Source: an uncultured Oscillospiraceae bacterium (lineage in GTDB: Bacteria > Bacillota > Clostridia > Oscillospirales > Oscillospiraceae). From it: 64,000 bases of DNA. Below, in pieces: positions 32,524-41,736 of this stretch. The translations under genes were made by a program, and so were the position numbers. Where the stretch lies: assembly GCA_910589155.1 (NCBI GenBank), contig CAJURY010000003.1:62001-126000 (forward strand), read 5' to 3'. How positions within the stretch are numbered: the first letter of the stretch is position 1; every line of letters begins with the position of its first letter. The notes beneath the pieces were generated by a model. The model had not been told where the DNA came from, made no database searches, and worked only from the letters and a program-made list of their open reading frames with translations.

Positions 32524-33558
32524 TTAAAAGCACTTTTTCTGGCGTTTTTTGCGGCAATCCGCCTGTTTCTCGCAGCGATAGCAGACCTCCCGCTCCGCGT
32601 CCGGCTCGCCTTGGAAAAAGCGCAAAATATTGTCCACCGTGGTTTCCGCGATGTTCCCCAGAGCCTCCTCTGTCAAATAGGCCTGATGAGACGTTACCAG
32701 CACGTTGGGCATGGAGATGAGGCGCACCAGCTTATCATCCCGGACGATATGCCCGGAAAAGTCCTCGTAAAACAGATCGCCCTCTTCTTCATAAACGTCC
32801 AGACAGGCCGCGCCTACCTGTTTTTCCTTCAAGCCTTCAATCAGCGCCTCGGTATCCACCAGCGCGCCTCTGGAGGTATTTACGATAATCGCCCCCGGCT
32901 TCATCTGGGCAATGGCTTTCTTATCAATGATGTGGTCGGTTTCCTCCGTCAGCGGACAGTGCAGGGAGATAATATCCGACCTTTGCAAAAGCTCCGGCAG
33001 TTCCACATAGGAAAAGTCCGCGTCCTTGGCGGGATATTTGTCATAGGCCAGCAGCTTCACGCCGAAGCCCTTGCAGACGTCCGCAAAAATCCGGCCGATC
33101 TTGCCAGTGCCGATAATGCCTACGGTCTTTCCATGGAGGTCAAAGCCCACCAGACCGGACAGGCTGAAATTAAACTCTCTGGTGCGGTTATACGCCTTGT
33201 GGGTGCGGCGAACGATGGTGAGAATCATTGCCATAGCAAATTCCGCCACCGCATAGGGCGAATAGGCCGGTACCCGGTATACGTGCAGCTTGCCGTAGCA
33301 TTCCTTTACATCCACATTGTTAAAGCCCGCGCAGCGCAGCGCAATCATTTTCACGCCCATTTCAGAAAGCTTGTCCACCACGCGCTTATTCACTGTGTCG
33401 TTGACAAACACGCAAACCGCGTCGAAGCCCGCCGCCAGAGAAACGGTATCCTCGTTTAAGCGGGTCTCAAAGTATTTGATTTCCAGTTCCGTTCCTTCCG
33501 CGCAGCGGTCGAAGCCTTCCATGTCGTAGGGTTTCGCGTCAAAAAATGCCAGTTTCAT
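32524..33558 (-). CDS. D-lactate dehydrogenase / D-2-hydroxyacid dehydrogenase
   Basis: NADH-dependent reduction of pyruvate (or another 2-oxoacid) to the D-hydroxyacid. The 344-residue protein has the NAD-binding GIIGTGKIGRIFADV, the catalytic Arg in VNTSRGALVDT, Glu in CLDVYEEEGDLF, and the His in TSHQAYLTEEAL. These fit the D-LDH (LdhA) branch. The second ATG (33558) is chosen because AGGAGG is seven bases before it. An unusual tail, CYRCEKQADCRKKRQKKC, adds four cysteines that the enzyme does not need. Confidence 0.92.
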   Translation of the reverse strand: MKLAFFDAKPYDMEGFDRCAEGTELEIKYFETRLNEDTVSLAAGFDAVCVFVNDTVNKRVVDKLSEMGVKMIALRCAGFNNVDVKECYGKLHVYRVPAYSPYAVAEFAMAMILTIVRRTHKAYNRTREFNFSLSGLVGFDLHGKTVGIIGTGKIGRIFADVCKGFGVKLLAYDKYPAKDADFSYVELPELLQRSDIISLHCPLTEETDHIIDKKAIAQMKPGAIIVNTSRGALVDTEALIEGLKEKQVGAACLDVYEEEGDLFYEDFSGHIVRDDKLVRLISMPNVLVTSHQAYLTEEALGNIAETTVDNILRFFQGEPDAEREVCYRCEKQADCRKKRQKKCF

Positions 33559-33597
33559 AGCCATTCCTCCTGTTTTAATTCTATTATTTCCACTACA

Positions 33598-34770
33598 TTA
33601 CACAATATACTGCAAAATTTCCGCTTGCCGTTTGCCGTCCAGATAAATGCGGGGAATGCGCTTGTTGATCCCGCAGAGAATATCATAGGAAATGGTGCCA
33701 AGCTGCTCCGCCACGTCGTTTACGGAAATTTCCGCCCTGCCGCTGCCGCCGAACACCGTCGCCACGTCCCCCACTTTCGCTTCCGGCACGTCGCTTACGT
33801 CCACCATGCACATATCCATACAGATATTCCCCACCACAGGCACTTTCTTTCCATGGAGCAAAAACTGAATCCGCCCGCTAAAGAGCCGGGACAGCCCGTC
33901 GGCATAGCCGATGCCGACTACCGCCAGTCTGCGAGGCGCGGCCGTCTCATAGGCTCTGCCGTAGCCCACGCTGGTTCCCGCTGGAAAATCCCGGATCTGG
34001 GAAATGGTGGTTCGCAGGGACATCAAAGGCTTGAGATCCAACATCCCGTCCAGTGCGGCGGAGGGAGCGACGCCATAAGTGGCGACGCCAGGGCGTACCA
34101 TATCCATGGCAAATTCCGGGTAGGCGATGGTGCCGCCGCTGTTGCAGCAATGGCAGATTTCCGGGCGTTTGTTCACGGCCGCCAGCGCGTCCGCCACAGC
34201 AACAAAAGACTGATACTGCGCCTTGGTATAGGCCATGTCCGCAGGCAGCAGAGAATCCGCCACGGAAAAATGCGTGAACAATCCCTCCACCGCCAAATGG
34301 GGCATGGCGAAAACCGCCAGTATTTCTTCCATGGTCTCCGGCCGATCCGCGAAAAAGCCCAGCCGGGACATCCCGGTATCCAGCTTCAAATGCACCCGCA
34401 GCTTTGCGCTTGTACCTTGCAGCCGCTCCTCCAACTGCCGTGCGTAGGAAAGGCTATGCACCTCCTGCCGGATTTCCATTTCCGCCAGATCCGGGGCGTA
34501 TACCGCCGGGGTATAGCCCAAAAGCAAAATCGGCAGCTTCACGGCGGCTCTGCGAAGCTGCACCGCCTCTTCCAGATTGGAAACCGCCAGAAAATCCGCG
34601 CCCAGTTCCTCCAAGTGCTGGCTGATGGGCACCGCGCCGTGACCGTAAGCGTCCGCCTTCACAACGCCCAGAAAGCGGCAGCCTGCCGGGACATTCTCCC
34701 GCAAAACCTTGTAATTATGAGAAAGATTGTCCAGCGATACGTCCGCCCAGGTTCGCTTCAGTAGTTCCAT
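33598..34770 (-). CDS. alr: alanine racemase
   Basis: PLP-dependent conversion of L- and D-alanine for peptidoglycan. The 390 residues include the PLP lysine in VVKADAYGHG, the GLFTHFSVAD block, RPGVATYGV, and the catalytic Tyr region in GTSVGYGRAYETA, with CMDMCMVDVSD in the C-terminal beta domain. Size and motifs are fully typical. It starts 12 bases downstream of the preceding lipoprotein gene on the same strand. Association with nnrD and mazF is common in Firmicutes. Confidence 0.97.
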   Translation of the reverse strand: MELLKRTWADVSLDNLSHNYKVLRENVPAGCRFLGVVKADAYGHGAVPISQHLEELGADFLAVSNLEEAVQLRRAAVKLPILLLGYTPAVYAPDLAEMEIRQEVHSLSYARQLEERLQGTSAKLRVHLKLDTGMSRLGFFADRPETMEEILAVFAMPHLAVEGLFTHFSVADSLLPADMAYTKAQYQSFVAVADALAAVNKRPEICHCCNSGGTIAYPEFAMDMVRPGVATYGVAPSAALDGMLDLKPLMSLRTTISQIRDFPAGTSVGYGRAYETAAPRRLAVVGIGYADGLSRLFSGRIQFLLHGKKVPVVGNICMDMCMVDVSDVPEAKVGDVATVFGGSGRAEISVNDVAEQLGTISYDILCGINKRIPRIYLDGKRQAEILQYIV

Positions 34771-34782
34771 TGCCCTTTTCTC

Positions 34783-35358
34783 CTATGTAAGCTGGAAATT
34801 TGTCAGTTCCAGCGTCAAAATTCTCTTATCATTATAGCACACTTCCGTGTGAAAAGGTACCTTTTTTTCTGCGTCCAGCCAACTGTCCACCGTCATGGGG
34901 TTTTTCTCGAAGCTGCCGTCCACTGTCAGACGCAATCCGTCCTCTTCCCTGGAGCATGCGGTTATATAGCCGACGCGCCAGCTTTGCACCACGGCAAAAG
35001 GCGCCGTTACCGGGCTGATCTGCCCGTCCGCCAGCAAACCGAACTCCAACGCCGCGTCGTCAAAGGTCAAAACGCCGGTCTCTCCTGTGAGCTTGCCGGT
35101 AATCCCCGCAATGGAGGCTGGCTCCGTCACGCGAAAGCGCACGTTTCCTTCTCCGTCCGCTTCACAGTCCATGCCGAAGGTATAGACCTTTTCCCCATAA
35201 TCCGCTGTGATTTTCGCGGAAAAGCTGCATCCCTTGGCCGCCAGAAGCGCGGCGCGGAATTGCAGCGCCTGATCCATGGCAGTGCCGCCCGTTTTGCCGC
35301 AGCCGGTGAGCAGGAGAAAAAACGTCAAAATCATTGCAAGTATGCCAGTTTTCTTCAT
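34783..35358 (-). CDS. hypothetical lipoprotein, LolA-like size and pattern
   Basis: A 191-residue lipoprotein with signal peptide and lipobox LLTGC. The mature part shows alternating beta-strand-like sequence (SFSAKITADYGEKVYTFGMD, LRLTVDGSFEKNP) as in LolA/LppX-like lipid-binding folds or outer-domain lipoproteins, but I do not recognise a family. The ATG at 35358 is preferred over the GTG at 35367 because AGGG is eight bases upstream of it. It lies between nnrD and alr in a likely operon. Confidence 0.75.
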   Translation of the reverse strand: MKKTGILAMILTFFLLLTGCGKTGGTAMDQALQFRAALLAAKGCSFSAKITADYGEKVYTFGMDCEADGEGNVRFRVTEPASIAGITGKLTGETGVLTFDDAALEFGLLADGQISPVTAPFAVVQSWRVGYITACSREEDGLRLTVDGSFEKNPMTVDSWLDAEKKVPFHTEVCYNDKRILTLELTNFQLT

Positions 35359-35411
35359 AAAATCCACCCTTTTTCCTTAGACAGCGGCGCAGCGTCGGCA
35401 TTGCGCCGCCT

Positions 35412-36260
35412 TTATTTTAAAAGGTGTGGCAGCTCCAAAAGCAGATCTGTTGGCGTCATACCATACTGCCCCAGCCGCGCCGCGGCTCGATCTCCCGCCG
35501 CGCCATGGAGCCACGCGGCGCAGGCGGCGGCTTCCAAAGGCGGCAGTCCCTGCCCCAGCAGGGAAACCAATATCCCCGCCAGAACGTCGCCGCTGCCCCC
35601 GGTGGCCATGCCGGGATTGCCGGTATGGTTTACATAAGTCTTTTCGCCGTCGGTAATCACAGTCCGGTGCCCCTTCAGCAAAACCACCGCGCACAGTGCT
35701 TTTGCGGCGGCAACCGCCGAAGCTTGCCTGTCCGCGCCCAAGGGAAACCCCAGCCGCAGGAACTCGCCGTCATGGGGCGTGAGAATCACCGGGCAGCGTT
35801 TGCCACACAGTAAATCTGTATGCCCCTGGAGCGCGTTTATGCCGTCTGCGTCCAAAATCATCGGGCGCTTTTCCTGCCGCAAAAGCGCCGCAGCAATTGC
35901 CCGCAAATCGTCGGAGCGTCCGCTGCCGCAGCCGATGAGCACCGCGTCACAGCCCGCTCCCCGCTCTAGAATTTCCGGGAGCGCCTCCACAGAGAGCCTT
36001 CCGTCCTTTTCCGGCAGGGGAAATACCACCGGCTCGTCCAACTTCACCGCTTCGATTGCGTAAATGGATTCCGGCACGCCCAGATAAACAAGTCCCGCCC
36101 CGGCGCGCATCGCGGCTTTTGCGGCAAGCGCCGCCGCGCCGGTATAGCCCCGGCTTCCGCAAAGCAGCAATACCCTGCCAAAATTCCCCTTGTGGCTCCA
36201 TGCGTCCCGCTCCGGCAGCAGAGATAAAACCTCGCTGTGGGTTAAAATTATAGGTTCCAT
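35412..36260 (-). CDS. nnrD: ADP-dependent NAD(P)H-hydrate dehydratase
   Basis: Repairs hydrated NADH and NADPH, using ADP. The 282-residue protein lacks the N-terminal epimerase domain found in fused forms. Visible are HKGNFGRVLLLCGSRGYTGAA near the start, ILDADGINAL, LTPHDGEF, VLLKGHRTVI and the NPGMATGGSGDVLAGI motif that holds the catalytic Asp. AGGAGG lies seven bases before the ATG at 36260. It is the first gene of the nnrD-lipoprotein-alr set. Confidence 0.95.
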   Translation of the reverse strand: MEPIILTHSEVLSLLPERDAWSHKGNFGRVLLLCGSRGYTGAAALAAKAAMRAGAGLVYLGVPESIYAIEAVKLDEPVVFPLPEKDGRLSVEALPEILERGAGCDAVLIGCGSGRSDDLRAIAAALLRQEKRPMILDADGINALQGHTDLLCGKRCPVILTPHDGEFLRLGFPLGADRQASAVAAAKALCAVVLLKGHRTVITDGEKTYVNHTGNPGMATGGSGDVLAGILVSLLGQGLPPLEAAACAAWLHGAAGDRAAARLGQYGMTPTDLLLELPHLLK

Positions 36261-36273
36261 AGCGTTTCCTCCT

Positions 36274-36313
36274 AAAAAGCGGCAGGAAACGAGGAATTCC
36301 CCCATTTCCTGCC
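36274..36313 (-). terminator. terminator of the MglB-like gene
   Basis: GGCAGGAAA with TTTCCTGCC over a 15-base loop, followed on the minus strand by GCTTTTTA, which merges into the nnrD ribosome site. Confidence 0.75.
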
Positions 36314-36326
36314 CGCCGTTTCGCTT

Positions 36327-37406
36327 TTATTCGCCTAAATAGTAAGAATAGGGCACGTTTACCCGCCAGGTGCCTTCTACTTCCCCAGGGGGAACGTCAT
36401 AAAAATAGCTCCTGCCCGGGGTGCGGAAATTGTTTACAAGCAGCGCAAGGGTTTCGCCCATGCTTGGAGAATCCTTTTCCAGCGTCCCCGTCATATAGCC
36501 GGCGTGAATTGCCCGCTTTCCTGCTTCCGTCGCGCCAATGCCGAACACGGGAACCGACTCCACGTCGGCTTCCCGCAAAGCGGCCGCCGCGCCCAGAGCC
36601 ATTTCGTCGTTGCAGGCAATGACCAACTCAATGAGATTGCCGTTTTTCTCGTTGTAGCGCCGCAGTACGTCGGACATGTAATCCTTGGCCGCGTCAAAAG
36701 ACCACGCCCCCTTGGGATCGGCCAGATACCTTTTCGTGCTCATGCGGTCGAAATACACAATAGCGGGCTTCTTTTCCCTGTTCAGATAATTGTTAATCAT
36801 GATAGGGCTATACTGGGTGCGGGAAAGGGAATCTTCATCAGTTTCGTCTCCGGTGAAAATCACATAGGAAATCTTCCCATCCTGATTGCGATCAACCTTC
36901 TTGTAGTTTTCCAGCAAATAATCGCCGATCATTCTGCCTTGGGTAATCCCAACGCCGGCGTCGTCCCTTCGGACATAAATACACTGATCGTAGGTAGTCA
37001 CCACCCATTCGCTGACCTCGCCGTGGAAGAAAATCAGGGGGAGCTTCGCGGCCTTCGCCTGATTGACAACGGCCTGGGCGGCCTCGTTATCGTATTCCTC
37101 CACAATATCCACCAGCAGCATAGAAGCGCCTTCCGCAATTGCCTGGGCAATCTGCTCGTTTTGCAGCGACTGATTATTTTCGCTGTTATAATCCTGATGC
37201 AAAACCCCGGCGGACGCCAGTTCTTCGTTTAGGCTGCTCCGCACCCCGGCAAGATAATCGTCCTCATAGCTGTGGTAAAAAATTGCGATTTCTCCGGCGG
37301 ATTTACCGGTTTCCGTTTGCGTATCGCCGTTTTGACCGCCGCAGCCCCACAGGGGCAGCGCCGCGAAAACAACCAGCAGCATACATAAAAATTTTTTCAC
37401 AAGCAT
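36327..37406 (-). CDS. galactose/glucose-binding (MglB-like) lipoprotein
   Basis: Extracellular sugar-binding lipoprotein of 359 residues. The lipobox is LPLWGC (Cys22). The fold is periplasmic-binding family 4. The loop DRNQDGKIS (172-180) matches the EF-hand-like calcium site of galactose-binding protein, with Asp172, Asn174 and Asp176 as ligands. IELVIACNDEMALGAA is the conserved hinge block. AAAGGAG precedes the ATG. No ATPase or permease gene is adjacent, so it either shares a transporter elsewhere or signals to a chemoreceptor or kinase. Confidence 0.88.
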   Translation of the reverse strand: MLVKKFLCMLLVVFAALPLWGCGGQNGDTQTETGKSAGEIAIFYHSYEDDYLAGVRSSLNEELASAGVLHQDYNSENNQSLQNEQIAQAIAEGASMLLVDIVEEYDNEAAQAVVNQAKAAKLPLIFFHGEVSEWVVTTYDQCIYVRRDDAGVGITQGRMIGDYLLENYKKVDRNQDGKISYVIFTGDETDEDSLSRTQYSPIMINNYLNREKKPAIVYFDRMSTKRYLADPKGAWSFDAAKDYMSDVLRRYNEKNGNLIELVIACNDEMALGAAAALREADVESVPVFGIGATEAGKRAIHAGYMTGTLEKDSPSMGETLALLVNNFRTPGRSYFYDVPPGEVEGTWRVNVPYSYYLGE

Positions 37407-37539
37407 AGATTCTCCTTTTGTTTCACGCCAAATTATACCGTATCATTAAGCATACCATTCTGCGTAGGAAATAGCAACCCATTTTCTGTAACAAAACTGA
37501 AAATTTTCTTATTTTTTCACGGCGCATCCCAATATCCGT

Positions 37540-37568
37540 TGCTATTTTCCAGAAAGCGTGGTATGATA
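37540..37568 (+). promoter_or_regulatory. promoter of the MBOAT operon
   Basis: TTGCTA and TATGAT with a 17-base spacer, about 35 bases before the first gene. Confidence 0.65.
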
Positions 37569-37607
37569 GCAAAATAAATGAGAGAGAAAATTGGGAGGTA
37601 TCTTTCC

Positions 37608-39194
37608 ATGCGCATCACATCCATGAGCTTCGTGCTGTGTGCCGCGGCTCTTGTGGTTCTGTACTATCGAATCCCCAAAAAATGGCAGTGGGCGGCGCTG
37701 CTTTGCGCCAGTCTTGGCTTTTACGCGGCGGGTGGTCTCCGATACGCCGGTTATATTCTCATGACCGCCGCTTCCACCTACGCCGCGACCCTGGCTATGG
37801 GGCGCGTTTCCCAAAAGCAGAAAGCTTACATAGCCGCCAACCGCAATACTTTAACCAAAGCGGAAAAATCAGAAATCAAAAAGAAAAATAACCGGAAGAA
37901 AAAAGGACTGATGGTTGCCGCTTTGGTTTTGAATTTTGGTATTTTGTGCGTATTCAAGTATTTCCATTTCGCCCTGGAGCAGCTAAACCATATTTTTTCC
38001 CTGTTCGGTGGCCTCCAGCTCAAAGACACGTTCACTTTGCTGGTTCCGCTGGGCATTTCCTTTTATACCTTCCAAACCATGGGTTACCTGGTGGACGTGT
38101 ACTGGGGCAAAGTGGAGCCGGAGCGCAATTTCGGCAAGCTTTTGCTGTTTGTCTCCTTCTTCCCCCAAATTACCCAAGGTCCCATCAGCAGCTTCGCGCA
38201 GCTCGCGCCGCAATTTACCCAGCCTCACAGCTTTACATACGAGAATTACGCCGGCGGTTGCCAGCGCATGATCTGGGGCTTTTTCAAAAAAATGGTGCTG
38301 GCCAATCTCCTCGCCCCCTGCGTCAGCGCGGTTTTTGAAAACTACAGCGCCTACGCGGGTCCCGCCGTGCTGATTGGTATGTTTTTCTACAGCATTCAGA
38401 TTTACGCCGATTTTTCCGGCTACATGGACATTATGTGCGGTTTATGCCAAATTCTGGACATCCGCCTTACGGAAAACTTTGAACGTCCCTATTTTTCCAA
38501 GTCCATCGCGGAATACTGGCGCAGATGGCACATCAGCCTGGGCGCGTGGTTTAAAAACTATATTTACTACCCCATCGCCGTCTCCAAATGGAACAAGCGC
38601 GTGGGCAAATGGTCCCAGAAAAAGCTGGGCAGAATCTTCGGGCAGGCGCTTCCCGCCTCCATCGCCCTGGTGGCCGTGTGGCTGTGCACCGGACTATGGC
38701 ACGGCGCAAGCTGGAGCTACATCGCCTGGGGCGGCCTGAACGGATTGTTTATCATCGTCTCGCTGTGGATGGAACCGCTTTACGCCGCCGCCCGGAAAAA
38801 GCTTCATCTGCAAGAAAGCAACTGGTTCTGGCGGGCGTTTCAGGTGATTCGCACCTACATTTTGGTGTGCTTTATCAAGGTTTTGCCTGAAGTCGGTACC
38901 CTGGGGCAGGGGCTTGGCCTCTGGCGGCAGATTTTCACCGGCTGGAACGTCGCTTCTTTTTCCCAGCTTTTCCCCTATGCCCCCGGCAAGGAAACCCTGC
39001 TGATTCTCTTTTTCGCCATGGCGCTGCTGTTTACGACCAGCCTCATCCAGAGAAAAACCCCCATCCGCGTCTGGTTTGGCCGCTTTCCTTCGGCGATCCG
39101 CGCGCTTGCGTTAGCCGGACTGTTATTTTTCATCGTATACTATGGCGTTCCTGCCAGCAACGATTTGGGAGGTTTTTTGTATGCGCAGTTTTAA
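37608..39194 (+). CDS. MBOAT-family O-acyltransferase (DltB/AlgI-like)
   Basis: Polytopic membrane acyltransferase of 528 residues with about 11 membrane segments. It would move an acyl group from a carrier across the membrane to an extracellular glycan or polymer. Family blocks are VPLGISFYTFQTMGYLVD, FPQITQGPI, QIYADFSGYMDI, the EYWRRWHISL motif and the catalytic His in CTGLWHGASW. GGGAGGT lies before the ATG at 37608. The next gene overlaps its end by 14 bases, and the adenylating enzyme and carrier protein follow, so the acyl donor is probably an aminoacyl-carrier. Confidence 0.92.
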   Translation: MRITSMSFVLCAAALVVLYYRIPKKWQWAALLCASLGFYAAGGLRYAGYILMTAASTYAATLAMGRVSQKQKAYIAANRNTLTKAEKSEIKKKNNRKKKGLMVAALVLNFGILCVFKYFHFALEQLNHIFSLFGGLQLKDTFTLLVPLGISFYTFQTMGYLVDVYWGKVEPERNFGKLLLFVSFFPQITQGPISSFAQLAPQFTQPHSFTYENYAGGCQRMIWGFFKKMVLANLLAPCVSAVFENYSAYAGPAVLIGMFFYSIQIYADFSGYMDIMCGLCQILDIRLTENFERPYFSKSIAEYWRRWHISLGAWFKNYIYYPIAVSKWNKRVGKWSQKKLGRIFGQALPASIALVAVWLCTGLWHGASWSYIAWGGLNGLFIIVSLWMEPLYAAARKKLHLQESNWFWRAFQVIRTYILVCFIKVLPEVGTLGQGLGLWRQIFTGWNVASFSQLFPYAPGKETLLILFFAMALLFTTSLIQRKTPIRVWFGRFPSAIRALALAGLLFFIVYYGVPASNDLGGFLYAQF

Positions 39195-40206
39195 AAAAGC
39201 TCTTTTATCTACTCTGGCCGTTTTATTGTGCTTTGCACTGCTTGTGGCAATCGCCGTTTATCCCTACTTCGCCTTCGACGCTTTCTATTATCAGGACGCT
39301 TCCGTGCGGCAATCCCTTGCCGGGCAGTTTGACCTGCTGATTTCCGGCGCTTCTCAGGGGCTTTGCTCCATTATCCCCAAAACCCTGGATGAAACTCTGG
39401 GCTGCACCAGCTACAATCTCTGCGGCGCCCTGGAGCCTATGAAATATCGGTATCTGCTTCTCAAGCAGGAGGTGGAACGGAACCCGGTTTCCACCGTGAT
39501 TTTGGAGCTGTCCTACGACGCAATGACACGCACCAGAGACGACAGCGGTCTGGAACTTGCCATCTATCAGCTTGGGCGGCTGGAAACTGCCTCCCAGCGG
39601 ATTTCTTATCTTTTCACAGAGGTTTCTCCGAAATACTATGGTTCCATTTTGTCCGACACGGTAGAGCGTGGAATGGGGGTTTGGAAAAAGCTCCTGCGGG
39701 GCAAACTGGAAGCGCCGCCGAAGCTGGAATCCCAAGGGTTTTACCCTTACGCAAACTTTTCCCCCATGCCGGACAAGGATACGTATCAGTATCACCGCAG
39801 CGAAGGGTGCATCCTCACGGAACCCACAGAGGAAAACCTATACTATCTGGAGCAGATTCTAACGCTCTGCCAGCGCAACAACATTGAAGTGATTTTTTTG
39901 GCCGTCCCAACCTCCGAATCCTTTCTCTGGCGGGAGGACAATCTGGACGTGATGCGCCAATGGTATCAGGACACAAGCGCCAAATGGGATTGCACGTTTT
40001 ACGACTTCAACCTGTTAAAGAGCAAGCTGGAACGCTACCCGGAAGCTACCGCCTATGCCGACGAAACCCACATGAGCAAAACCGGCGCAATCGCTTTTTC
40101 CGAGGACTTGGCTATGATCCTTTCCATGACGCAAAAAGGCGAAAATATAGACGATTTGTTTTACAGCACCTATGAAGAAGCCATTCACGCCCGGTTCGGC
40201 GGTTAG
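39181..40206 (+). CDS. SGNH-like partner of the MBOAT protein (DltD/AlgX-like)
   Basis: A 341-residue protein with one N-terminal membrane anchor (residues 8-28) and a large extracellular domain. LISGASQGLCS holds a candidate catalytic Ser, and DETHMSKTGA near the C-terminus supplies the Asp-x-x-His expected in SGNH-type acyl-transfer partners. Such proteins finish the transfer started by MBOAT enzymes. The ATG lies 12 bases before the MBOAT stop, with GGGAGG upstream. Overall similarity to known DltD is low, so the call rests on motifs and gene order. Confidence 0.75.
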   Translation: MRSFKKALLSTLAVLLCFALLVAIAVYPYFAFDAFYYQDASVRQSLAGQFDLLISGASQGLCSIIPKTLDETLGCTSYNLCGALEPMKYRYLLLKQEVERNPVSTVILELSYDAMTRTRDDSGLELAIYQLGRLETASQRISYLFTEVSPKYYGSILSDTVERGMGVWKKLLRGKLEAPPKLESQGFYPYANFSPMPDKDTYQYHRSEGCILTEPTEENLYYLEQILTLCQRNNIEVIFLAVPTSESFLWREDNLDVMRQWYQDTSAKWDCTFYDFNLLKSKLERYPEATAYADETHMSKTGAIAFSEDLAMILSMTQKGENIDDLFYSTYEEAIHARFGG

Positions 40207-40218
40207 GAGGAACCAATC

Positions 40219-41736
40219 ATGACTTCTGTTTTGGAATATCTGCGCCAGTCGGCGGAACGTTTCCCGGAAAAAGTCGCCCTGTCCGACGGCGAGACCGCCC
40301 TTCCCTACAAAAGCTATCTGTCCCTTTCCCAAAAGGTCGGCGCCTACGTGGCGCAAAAGGAAGCGGGCTGCCGGGCGGTGGGCATTTGGGCGCTGCGCAG
40401 CGTATACACGCCCGTTTTGTTTTTCGGCGCGGTCTGGGGCGGCTGCTGTTACGTCCCCTTAGACCCCGGCCTGCCAGCCGCCAAACTACAAAAAATTCTC
40501 TGTGACTGCAAGCTTGACCTGATTCTCACCCCGGAAGAAACCGCCTTGCCAGAAGGGGTAACGTTTGCAGGCAAAGTCGTTTCTCTGGCAGAAGCCCTGG
40601 CGGAAAGCGAAGCTCTCCCCTGTCCAACCGTGGGAACTGATCCGGCGCAGCCACTTTATATGGTCTACACCTCCGGCTCCACCGGCAAGCCCAAAGGCGT
40701 GCTCAAAAGCCACCGCGCGATGATGAGCTTTCTGGAGGCCTACCAAAACACCTTCTCTTTTTCTGCCGATGAAGTCATCGGCAATCAGACCCCTTTCTGC
40801 TTTGACGCCTCGGCCAAGGATGTGTACCTGGCGCTTGCCTTGGGGGCGCGGCTGGAAATTCTGGCCACGGAGCTATTCTCCTTCCCGGTGCGGCTGATAG
40901 AAGCCATGAACCGCCGGCGCATCACCATGATTAGCTGGGTCCCCTCGGCGCTTTCCATTGTCACCCAGCTTAACACCTTTTCCGAAATTCTCCCCACTAC
41001 CTTGCAAAAGGTCTTTTTCGTGGGAGAGGTCTTTCCCATGAAGCAACTGAACCGCTGGCGCAAAGCCCTGCCGAATTTGCAATATGTAAACCTCTATGGC
41101 TCTTCCGAGCTGGCGGGAATTTGCTGCTACTATCAGGTGCAAGGCGAATTTGCAGATACCGACGCTTTGCCCATGGGCGTTCCCCTGGAAAACTGCCGGG
41201 TCTATCTCATTCAGGATGGAAAACCCATCGCCCAGCCGGGGCAAATTGGAGAGCTGTATATATCCTCTCCCGCTCTGGCGGACTGCTATTATAACGACCC
41301 CGAAAAAAACGCCGCCAGTTTTCTGGAAACGGAGCAGGGGCGGGTCTTTCGCACCGGGGATCTGGCCCAGTACACCCCGGAGGGGCTTTTGGTGTTCGCC
41401 GCCCGGAAGGACTACCAGATTAAGCACATGGGGCACCGCATTGAACTGGGCGAAATTGAAGCGGCGGCCGCCGCCTTGGAGGAAGTGGCAAACTGCTGCT
41501 GCCTGTACCACCGGGAAAAATCCAAAATCGTCCTGTTCTGTCAGCCCGCTTCCCAGACTGTGACCGGGCAGGAGATTCGCCGGAAGCTTCGCGGACTTCT
41601 TTCAGACTATATGGCGCCCAATCAGGTGCGGCTTTTGCCCCAGCTCCCCCTGAATCCCAACGGGAAAATCGACCGTCCGGCATTGCAGCAAATGCTGGAG
41701 AAAAAACAAACTTTTGGAGGAACAAAAAATGGATGA
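40219..41736 (+). CDS. amino-acid adenylating enzyme (DltA-like)
   Basis: Activates an amino acid with ATP and loads it on a carrier protein. The 505-residue stand-alone adenylation domain shows the A3 loop YTSGSTGKPKG (150-160), FDAS (195-198) whose Asp contacts the substrate amino group in NRPS domains, RTGDLAQY (A7), KHMGHRIELGEIE (A8) and NPNGKIDR with the catalytic Lys (A10). These identify an amino acid rather than fatty acid substrate; D-alanine is the obvious candidate but is not proven. Its last eight bases overlap the carrier gene. Confidence 0.9.
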   Translation: MTSVLEYLRQSAERFPEKVALSDGETALPYKSYLSLSQKVGAYVAQKEAGCRAVGIWALRSVYTPVLFFGAVWGGCCYVPLDPGLPAAKLQKILCDCKLDLILTPEETALPEGVTFAGKVVSLAEALAESEALPCPTVGTDPAQPLYMVYTSGSTGKPKGVLKSHRAMMSFLEAYQNTFSFSADEVIGNQTPFCFDASAKDVYLALALGARLEILATELFSFPVRLIEAMNRRRITMISWVPSALSIVTQLNTFSEILPTTLQKVFFVGEVFPMKQLNRWRKALPNLQYVNLYGSSELAGICCYYQVQGEFADTDALPMGVPLENCRVYLIQDGKPIAQPGQIGELYISSPALADCYYNDPEKNAASFLETEQGRVFRTGDLAQYTPEGLLVFAARKDYQIKHMGHRIELGEIEAAAAALEEVANCCCLYHREKSKIVLFCQPASQTVTGQEIRRKLRGLLSDYMAPNQVRLLPQLPLNPNGKIDRPALQQMLEKKQTFGGTKNG

